Below are positions 1 to 5,508 of a DNA stretch of 7,117 nt, piece after piece (the first letter of the stretch is position 1; every line of letters begins with the position of its first letter). Under the pieces are notes generated by a model. That model saw only the letters and a list, made by a program, of their open reading frames with translations, was not told where the DNA came from and made no database searches. The stretch is from DATGIQ01 sp035295665 (lineage in GTDB: Bacteria; Planctomycetota; Planctomycetia; Gemmatales; Gemmataceae): contig DATGIQ010000376.1 of NCBI GenBank assembly GCA_035295665.1, positions 1 to 7,117 on the forward strand. The letters are read 5' to 3'. A program made the translations under genes and the position numbers.

Positions 1-117
1 TTGATTCAGGAGCAAGAAACCCTTGGCATCGTGCCCGTATTCTGGCAGGATGAAGCCGCGGAATCGACTGATACGGCGCGCAACGTAATCCCCTTGCGTG
101 AAACGCAATCATCCTGA
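1..117 (+). CDS. Possible 3' end of a convergent gene of unknown function (partial)
   Basis: Plus-strand frame 1 is open from the left edge for 38 codons and ends with TGA at 115-117. The readable tail is mixed hydrophobic and acidic (for example GIVPVFWQDEAAES, then NVIPLRETQSS at the end) and looks like an ordinary soluble C-terminus. I do not recognise the family. If real, it converges on the kinase gene, with 67 bases between the two stop codons. The support is weak: 38 open codons can occur by chance, and minus-strand frames are also open over much of this stretch. No start, ribosome binding site or motif is visible because the rest lies outside the window. Confidence 0.35.
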   Translation: MIQEQETLGIVPVFWQDEAAESTDTARNVIPLRETQSS

Positions 118-184
118 TTCCCGAGAATGCGTTGCAAAGCCGATCGACCACCGAGCACAAAACGCAAGCCGTCTGGCTAAATGA

Positions 185-3100
185 TTAAGGTCGATCCCGC
201 GCCTGGACTTCGGAGACCGGCTGGCCGGCCTTATCGGTTAACTCCAGGCACCAGCGCCACATGCGCTGCTTATTGACGATCTTTACCACCAATACATTCG
301 TCCCCGGTGCCAAGGTGATGGTCGCGCTCGGCTTGCCGCGGGCCGTATCCGCGTCTGGCCGATGGACCAGAATCTGTTGGCCGTTGAGATACACCTTGGC
401 CGGCTCGTCCTTGCTGCGCAAACTCAAGCGCAAGTCCGGAATTTCCACTTCGGCGTGGAGATAACATACACCATAGGTCACCCGGTGGGCACCGAGGTAC
501 TTTCCATCGAGAATGCGGCCGAAAATCGGATCGGCGTCCTGGTTCTCTTGCCACTCCTGTTTCTGGTCACCGACCTCGATCACGTCACCCTGGCGCGGCC
601 GAAGATGCGCCTCGTCAGGGATCAATTCGGCCTCCAGACCGTCCGTCGTGGTTTGGCCGGACGCAAGCGGGATGGGATCCAGAGTGAGCCAGGTGCCAAG
701 GCAGCGCAGTTCACGGGTGCGAGCGGCCGCTTCCCGGGCGTGCTGCTCAGCCAAGCCGGTGGCCACCGCTTCCGGGGAAGCCGCTTCCCATACGACCAGA
801 TTGCCCCCGAGGGCGGTCGCGGCCACGGTGTTGCCATCCGGGCAGAACGCGATGCTTCTCATGCCACCATTGCCCGGCCACTTGAGCAGGCGCAGGTTGC
901 GCCCGCTGCCAACATCCCACAAGCGCACCGTGCGGTCCCAGCTGGCCGAAGCCAGCATGGTGCCGTCCGGAGAGAAAGCCAGCCCGTTCACAATGCCGGA
1001 ATGCCCCGTGAACGGCGGCAGAGCCTGGCCCGTGTCCACGTCCCAGCGATAGATCATGCCGTCACAGCAGCCCGCGGCTACCGTATGGCCGTTGGGTGCA
1101 AATGCCACGGTCTTGAACATCGACGGGCCGGTCAATGTGCGGAGCAGACGCCACGTGCCGACTTCCCAGAGCCGGACGGTACGGTCATGGCTGGCCGTTA
1201 CCAGATGCCGGCTCTGGGAGTCAAACGCCAGCGCGGGGATGGTACTTCGATGGCCCCCCAGCGTCGCGATCTCCTGGCCGGAGTGCACGTCCCAAAGTTG
1301 CACGATCTGGGCATAGTTGAGATCATGGTCCGAAGGCTCGCCCAAGCCCGCCGCCAGCAACGTCCCGTCCGGGGAGAAGGTCAGCGATGCGATTCCTTGC
1401 CAGCCCACTCCCTGAAGCAGCGGATCGGAAGGCTTGGGAGGTCGCGCGACCAGCGTGCCCTGCAAGCGTCCGCTGGCCAGATCCCAGAGCCGGATGCGCG
1501 AAAGATCGTCCCCCGTCGCCAAGGTCGTGCCGTCCGGCGAGAAGGCCACGCAGAAAACCCGCGGCGGCTTGGGTTGTTCCTCTGCATCCTCATCCTCCGG
1601 TGCTCCGAACGTCCGCAGCAGCTCTCCGGTCCTGGCATCCAGCAGCAACGCTTTCCGACTCCTCAGTTGAGCCACGGCCAGCGAGCGCCCGTCCGGAGAG
1701 TAGGCCAAGGGCAAGGGTTGCACGCCCTTGTTCAGAAGACGTCCCTCGGCGGAAAGGGTCAGATCCCAGAGTCGGGCCGTACCGTCGCTGCTCCCCGAAG
1801 CGAGCGTGCTGCCATCGGCGGAGAAGGCGAGGAAGGAAATCTCTCCCGTATGCCCCTTCAGCCGCCGCGGAGGTGTGCGGCGCGGCGAAGCGAGGTCCAA
1901 TACGCTAATTAGGCCGTCCTGTCCACCGCTGGCCACCCGGCTGCTGTCTGGGCTGAAGGCCAGATGGGTAATCGTGCCGGCGTGTAAGGGGAAGCCGCTC
2001 GTTGCTTCGCCCGTAGCCAAGTTCCACAAGGCGAGTTGACCGCCGAACGTGCCGCTTGCCGCGATCTTGCCATCAGGGGCAAAGGCAAACGAGTTGGCCG
2101 TACCTGCCACCCGGGCATCCCGCAACGTCGTCCGCAGGGTGCCCTTGTGGCTATCCCACAGCTGCACATATTGCTTGGCCGGGCCAGTGCGCGTGACCCA
2201 GAGGGCGCCATCGGGAGACAGGCACAGATCGCTGAAATGATCCTCCTTGGGCCGGTGGACGGTTTGCACCCGCTCCCCCGTGTCTGTCCGCCACACTTGC
2301 CCGATGTCATCCCGGCTAGCCGTGAGCAAGGTGCGGCTATCCCCGAGGAAGCGAACGGCGACCGGTCGGCCTCGGTCAACTGAAAGCACACGCAGTTCCT
2401 GTCCCGTCGTGGTCTCCAAGAGCGAAACGGTGCCGCGGGTGGTTCCGACCGCCACCATTTTCCCGTCATTGGCCAGATCCACGCGCCACAGCCCTGGCAC
2501 CGCTGTCAGATCCAGCACGAAAGCGGTCTGACGTTGCACGGAGTCCCAGACCCGCAACTGGTGCTCGCTGTCCACGGTGATCAGCCGGCCGTCGGGGGCA
2601 AATGTCCCCTGGACCACCGGGCCCTGGTGCCCTTCGAACAGCACGGCTTGGCGGTGGAGGAGATTCCACTGGTACCGCCACACGAAATCGCGCAGGTCTT
2701 CCTCGCTTTCCTGAGGAAGGTGCGCCTCCAATAGATCACGCACGGCTCGGGCTGTGCCATCGTCACTTTGCCAGAGTTCGCCGGCCAACTGCATGTCGGT
2801 GAGGTAACGCGCCCGGCGGGCCAAGGCCTTTTGCCGCTCGGCCTCCTGGCGCTGTGCGGCCTCCTGGTTCAAGGCCCAGGTGGTCTTCAGATACGCACCG
2901 GAAGCAGTCGCGGCCGCCACGGCCAGGATCACGAACACGGCGACCGTCAGGCTCGCCACGGCCGGGTTGCGCCGACACCACCGCCACACCTGCTCGCGGA
3001 CGGTTACTGGCCGGGCTTGGATTGGCTCATCCTGGAGGAATCGCCGCAGATCCTCGGCCAGGGTATCGGCCGAGGCATAGCGCCGTGCCGGATCCTTGTC

Positions 3101-4288
3101 CATGGCCTTGTGTACAATCGTTTCGAGGTCGCGCGGAATGCTGGGGTCCACGCTCCGCAGCCGGGGCGGTTCTTGGTTCTTGACCTGATCGATCAAATGG
3201 AATCGATCGGGAGCGTCGAAGGCTGGTCGCAACGCCAGCAGTTCGTACAGCGTTGTCCCCAGGGCGTAGATATCCGCCCGGACGTCACACTCTCCCTGGA
3301 AGCGTTCCGGCGCCATGTAGCGAAATGTACCCAGGATGTCGCCGATATAGGTCAGGGGATCATCGTCGGTCTTCGCCAGGCCGAAGTCGGTTACCCACAC
3401 CACCCCGGCAGCGTCCAGCAGCAGATTGGAGGGCTTGATGTCGCGATGAATGATGCCGCGTGCATGTGCGTAAGCCAAGGCCAGGGCCACTTGCTGACCG
3501 ATGCGCGCCACGCTAGCCGGGTAGTGGCTCCGCCCCGAGCCAATCGCCGCCAACGAGATGTTCCCCGGGAGACTCGGCATCGACGCGGCCCCCATTTTGG
3601 ATTCCGGCAAGGAAGGAACCTCGTCGATGGTTTGAGGCTCGCCGAAAGCGGGCAGAGCGGACGAACGGGGAGTCGCCAGGTTTTCGGCGCGGAATTGGCC
3701 CGTCCACAGGGAGTGCGCAATCGCCGCCGCTCCCGGGCGGTTGGGAACGTGTGCACGAAGCCGTTGCAAATCCTTCACGACCTTATCGAGGCCCTGGCCG
3801 GCGATAAGCTGCATGGCATAGTAACACGTGTCGCCTTCCTGTCCGACTTCGAAGACCGGCACGATATTGCTATGGTGCAACCGAGCAGCCGCACGGGCTT
3901 CGCGGCGGAACCGCTCCAACGCCTGGCCATCGTGCAAGCGGCCCAGCGGCAAAATCTTGAGAGCTACGCGCCGGCCCAGCGAGATCTGTTCGGCCTCATA
4001 GACCACGCCCATGCCGCCCCGGCCGAGCTCGTGGTAGATCCGGTAGCCATGCAATTGAGGAAGCGCGGAGACGAGCCCCTCGAAAGTGGGAGCATCTTTC
4101 GCACAGGCACCCGACGGTGAGGCATGCAGCAGTTTTTCCACCGCATCGGTGCCGCGCCAGAGCCGTCGCAGCGCGGGCAGCAAGTCCGGACAATGCCGAC
4201 ACAGCTCCTCCGGCGATACCTGATGGCCTTGTTGGCGCAGGTCGTCTGCCAGCAACAGCAAATCTACGAGGCGGTCATCGAGAGTCAT
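185..4288 (-). CDS. Transmembrane Ser/Thr protein kinase with WD40 propeller region and C-terminal beta-sandwich-like domain
   Basis: A 1367-residue receptor-like Hanks-type kinase that should phosphorylate Ser/Thr on unknown substrates. Order of parts: residues 1-55, an acidic Leu-rich region of the kind found before planctomycete kinases (SPEELCRHCPDLL at 25-37); kinase domain about 82-420 with Gly loop LGRGGMGVVY (88-97), VALK lysine K111, helix-C E130, HRDIKPSN (281-288, catalytic D283), DFG (301-303), GTFRYMAPE (320-328) and D339. All key catalytic residues are present, so it should be active. A Pro/Ser-rich insert fills about 172-258. One membrane helix lies at about 443-466 after a basic stretch (WRWCRR), then an Ala/Gln/Arg/Glu-rich helical linker to about 500. 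WD40-type repeats span about 550-1170, and a further beta-rich domain about 1194-1352. By family precedent the kinase is cytoplasmic and the propellers lie across the membrane. The start at 4288 was preferred to the in-frame ATG at 4339 because AGGAG lies 7 bases before it and nothing similar precedes 4339. The stop is TAA at 185-187. Confidence 0.95.
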   Translation of the reverse strand: MTLDDRLVDLLLLADDLRQQGHQVSPEELCRHCPDLLPALRRLWRGTDAVEKLLHASPSGACAKDAPTFEGLVSALPQLHGYRIYHELGRGGMGVVYEAEQISLGRRVALKILPLGRLHDGQALERFRREARAAARLHHSNIVPVFEVGQEGDTCYYAMQLIAGQGLDKVVKDLQRLRAHVPNRPGAAAIAHSLWTGQFRAENLATPRSSALPAFGEPQTIDEVPSLPESKMGAASMPSLPGNISLAAIGSGRSHYPASVARIGQQVALALAYAHARGIIHRDIKPSNLLLDAAGVVWVTDFGLAKTDDDPLTYIGDILGTFRYMAPERFQGECDVRADIYALGTTLYELLALRPAFDAPDRFHLIDQVKNQEPPRLRSVDPSIPRDLETIVHKAMDKDPARRYASADTLAEDLRRFLQDEPIQARPVTVREQVWRWCRRNPAVASLTVAVFVILAVAAATASGAYLKTTWALNQEAAQRQEAERQKALARRARYLTDMQLAGELWQSDDGTARAVRDLLEAHLPQESEEDLRDFVWRYQWNLLHRQAVLFEGHQGPVVQGTFAPDGRLITVDSEHQLRVWDSVQRQTAFVLDLTAVPGLWRVDLANDGKMVAVGTTRGTVSLLETTTGQELRVLSVDRGRPVAVRFLGDSRTLLTASRDDIGQVWRTDTGERVQTVHRPKEDHFSDLCLSPDGALWVTRTGPAKQYVQLWDSHKGTLRTTLRDARVAGTANSFAFAPDGKIAASGTFGGQLALWNLATGEATSGFPLHAGTITHLAFSPDSSRVASGGQDGLISVLDLASPRRTPPRRLKGHTGEISFLAFSADGSTLASGSSDGTARLWDLTLSAEGRLLNKGVQPLPLAYSPDGRSLAVAQLRSRKALLLDARTGELLRTFGAPEDEDAEEQPKPPRVFCVAFSPDGTTLATGDDLSRIRLWDLASGRLQGTLVARPPKPSDPLLQGVGWQGIASLTFSPDGTLLAAGLGEPSDHDLNYAQIVQLWDVHSGQEIATLGGHRSTIPALAFDSQSRHLVTASHDRTVRLWEVGTWRLLRTLTGPSMFKTVAFAPNGHTVAAGCCDGMIYRWDVDTGQALPPFTGHSGIVNGLAFSPDGTMLASASWDRTVRLWDVGSGRNLRLLKWPGNGGMRSIAFCPDGNTVAATALGGNLVVWEAASPEAVATGLAEQHAREAAARTRELRCLGTWLTLDPIPLASGQTTTDGLEAELIPDEAHLRPRQGDVIEVGDQKQEWQENQDADPIFGRILDGKYLGAHRVTYGVCYLHAEVEIPDLRLSLRSKDEPAKVYLNGQQILVHRPDADTARGKPSATITLAPGTNVLVVKIVNKQRMWRWCLELTDKAGQPVSEVQARDRP
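779..2641 (-). repeat. Fourteen WD40-type repeats inside the kinase gene (probably two seven-bladed propellers)
   Basis: Kinase residues about 550-1170 form tandem units of roughly 35-57 residues. Most have an 'AFSPDG'-like turn followed by a strand ending in a 'xLWD'-like motif. Strand ends can be picked out near residues 582, 625, 667, 712, 756, 798, 842, 884, 936, 1000, 1042, 1083, 1125 and 1168, which gives 14. Several are degenerate, such as LLLDAR near 880-885 and SLLETT near 622-627. Unit 10 is the longest. The repetition is visible in the DNA as recurring versions of 'gtccggagagaaggcc' on the plus strand (near 963, 1368, 1532, 1690 and elsewhere). Such propellers normally bind proteins, so this is the likely sensing or docking part of the kinase. 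The blade count was read by eye and could be off by one. Confidence 0.85.
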
Positions 4289-4295
4289 GGCAGTT

Positions 4296-4302
4296 CTCCT
4301 GG
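4296..4302 (-). promoter_or_regulatory. Shine-Dalgarno sequence of the kinase gene
   Basis: On the minus strand CCAGGAG occupies 4302-4296 and is followed by 7 bases and then ATG at 4288-4286. Strength and spacing are close to ideal. This decides the start codon: the longer in-frame ATG at 4339 has only GGTAAAATCCCTTC before it, with no purine-rich site. Confidence 0.75.
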
Positions 4303-4305
4303 ACT

Positions 4306-4332
4306 CCTGTGCTCCTATCGCGAGAGCACAGG
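4306..4332 (-). promoter_or_regulatory. Perfect 9-bp inverted repeat in the kinase leader (RNA hairpin or operator)
   Basis: CCTGTGCTC (4306-4314) and GAGCACAGG (4324-4332) are exact reverse complements separated by nine bases (CTATCGCGA). The element ends 3 bases before the CCAGGAG ribosome binding site and 17 bases before the kinase ATG. As RNA it would be a strong stem next to the ribosome binding site; as DNA it would be a 27-bp dyad suited to a dimeric regulator just downstream of the candidate -10 box. There is no T-run after it on the minus strand, so it is not a typical terminator. The symmetry is seen directly; the role is inferred. Confidence 0.55.
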
Positions 4333-4345
4333 GAACCATGAAGGG

Positions 4346-4351
4346 ATTTTA
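4346..4351 (-). promoter_or_regulatory. Candidate -10 element of the kinase promoter
   Basis: TAAAAT reads at 4351-4346 on the minus strand, one mismatch from TATAAT, in the otherwise gene-free leader. The hexamer 17 bases upstream (AGCCTG) does not resemble TTGACA, so the promoter is weakly defined. A start 6-8 bases downstream would fall near 4338-4340 and give a leader of about 50 bases that begins just before the inverted repeat. Confidence 0.25.
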
Positions 4352-4476
4352 CCGGCAATTACCTGTTGCAGGCTAGCAGCGAGCTGCACGCAAGTCAGGG
4401 GCATCTCTCGTACATCCTGCAGTTGGCTGTGTCCGTTTGGCGGTGGTTTGGAGAACGGCGCGGGGCGCATCCGCAC

Positions 4477-4493
4477 GCGGTTCTGCGAACCGC
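4477..4493. repeat. Perfect 7-bp inverted repeat with 3-base loop between exonuclease and kinase genes
   Basis: GCGGTTC (4477-4483) and GAACCGC (4487-4493) flank TGC. The element begins 23 bases after the stop codon of the exonuclease gene. Read on the minus strand the hairpin is followed by GTGCGGATGCGCC, with no T-run, so it is not a canonical intrinsic terminator. It could still act as a 3'-end stabilising hairpin or a protein-binding palindrome. The rest of the 227-base gap (4289-4515) holds the kinase promoter candidate and leader described separately, and I see no small gene in it. Confidence 0.4.
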
Positions 4494-4515
4494 CGCTCCA
4501 TAAAAACGGATACCT

Positions 4516-5391
4516 TCAACCAGATCGTGCATCAGGTACCGGCGTGAAAGGGTGCCAGGGGCTGTAATGATGGCGAAGGACTCGCCCAACGGTATCCGGA
4601 TCAACCTCAAAAGATCGTTTGGGGAGCGCGGGCATCGCTATTAAATGACTTGCAGCGAAGGGAGTCTCCTTCACTTTCTCGTTGTAAGCATGAACCATGA
4701 GCGCATGGAGGTTTACGGCATCCTGGATGTTGTACGCCAGCAAGCTTTCGAGCGCCTTGACGTTCCCCTGGGTGCGGTATTCTGCCCATAACAGGACGGC
4801 CACGAAGCCATCGATGCCTTCCAGTCCCGGCCGGCCGATGCCCAGCCGTGACTCGCAGCCCTTCAGACCACCTCTGAGGCCAAGGCTCCGGAGTGGGTGC
4901 ATCAAATCGATGTGCGCGTGCGGCAAGCGGATGTTAAAGGATCGCTCGATGAAAGGGATGTCGAACGCCTTCCCGTTGTACGTGACCAGGAGGCGATACT
5001 CCATCACGGCGGCCGGGAAGTCGTGGAGGTTGTCCCCATTCACGAAGTACTGCGTGGTCCGGCCGTCGTACAAGGCAATCGTTGTGATCTCCGCACGCGC
5101 GGACAGGCCTGTGGTCTCGATGTCGAGAAAAGCGCACTTGTCCTGAAAGTCCGAATAGAGGCGCCAGTGTTGGTTGCTCGGTAAGGTCTCGGCGAAATAA
5201 CTGGGGTTACGGTTCGCGTGGTTGTCGAAGGATTGCTGGATATGACTAGTCCAGGATTCCAGGATGGTGCGTGGCAGCGGGAGGCCTGTTTGGGGCCAAT
5301 GCGAATGCCAAGACGTGACCCCGGCATCCCACAGCTTCCGTTCTGTTTTCGGGCCGATTCCGGGCAGATGGCAAAAGGTGTTCATCAGCAT
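4516..5391 (-). CDS. Helix-hairpin-helix / DEDDy RNase H-fold 3'-5' exonuclease (YprB-like)
   Basis: A 291-residue predicted metal-dependent exonuclease acting on nucleic acid in the cytoplasm. Residues 8-24 (LPGIGPKTERKLWDAGV) match a helix-hairpin-helix, a DNA backbone-binding motif. The nuclease domain runs from about 86 to 235: DIETTGL gives the metal ligands D90 and E92, NGKAFDIPF gives D144, and YNIQD gives Y220 and D224 in a YxxxD arrangement, which places it in the DEDDy subgroup. All four acidic residues are present, so it should be active. The pattern fits the YprB-like family of predicted exonucleases; in Bacillus yprB lies beside the helicase gene yprA, but no helicase is visible here. 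ATG 5391 is the first start after an in-frame TAG at 5403-5401; ATG 5385 is equally possible. Neither has a good ribosome binding site: the nearest GGAG is 16 bases upstream of 5391. Its natural substrate cannot be told from the sequence. Confidence 0.87.
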   Translation of the reverse strand: MLMNTFCHLPGIGPKTERKLWDAGVTSWHSHWPQTGLPLPRTILESWTSHIQQSFDNHANRNPSYFAETLPSNQHWRLYSDFQDKCAFLDIETTGLSARAEITTIALYDGRTTQYFVNGDNLHDFPAAVMEYRLLVTYNGKAFDIPFIERSFNIRLPHAHIDLMHPLRSLGLRGGLKGCESRLGIGRPGLEGIDGFVAVLLWAEYRTQGNVKALESLLAYNIQDAVNLHALMVHAYNEKVKETPFAASHLIAMPALPKRSFEVDPDTVGRVLRHHYSPWHPFTPVPDARSG

Positions 5392-5508
5392 CGTAACACG
5401 CTACTCGCTCCAGGAATGAGGGGGGTTCGGGGAAAATCTGGCCCGTTGGCCCTGTGACTCCGTTTGCTCTGCAAGTGCCTGCTACCACCTGCTCCATTTC
5501 CTCCCCCG
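5392..5508. other. 117-base gap between ATPase and exonuclease genes
   Basis: No convincing gene. On the minus strand there is GGCC-AACG-GGCC followed by AGATTTT, which has the order of an intrinsic terminator after the ATPase gene, but the stem is only 4 bp, so I do not call it. A purine-rich GGGGGAGGAAATGGAG lies just after the ATPase stop codon; the ATG in it opens an 83-codon frame that overlaps the exonuclease and shows no recognisable protein features. Confidence 0.5.

Noticed and set aside
167..178. AGCC-GTCT-GGCT hairpin between the convergent ends at the left
   Set aside because: The 4-bp stem with no T-run on either side is too weak to call a terminator.
362..1912. 516-codon plus-strand open frame opposite the kinase WD40 region
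   Set aside because: Its codons lie exactly in register with the kinase codons, so it needs only a shortage of TTA, CTA and TCA codons in the kinase, as expected in GC-rich genes. The translation is rich in Arg, Gly and Pro with no domain, while the opposite strand encodes clear WD40 repeats.
2768..4120. 450-codon plus-strand open frame opposite the kinase domain
   Set aside because: It has the same in-register antisense relation to the kinase codons. The kinase motifs on the minus strand are intact and the plus-strand product shows no recognisable features.
4395..4610. 71-codon minus-strand frame spanning the exonuclease 3' end and the following gap
   Set aside because: It overlaps the real exonuclease coding sequence in another frame, has no ribosome binding site that I can see and shows no recognisable protein features. 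Nothing suggests a frameshifted tail of the exonuclease, whose motifs are complete.
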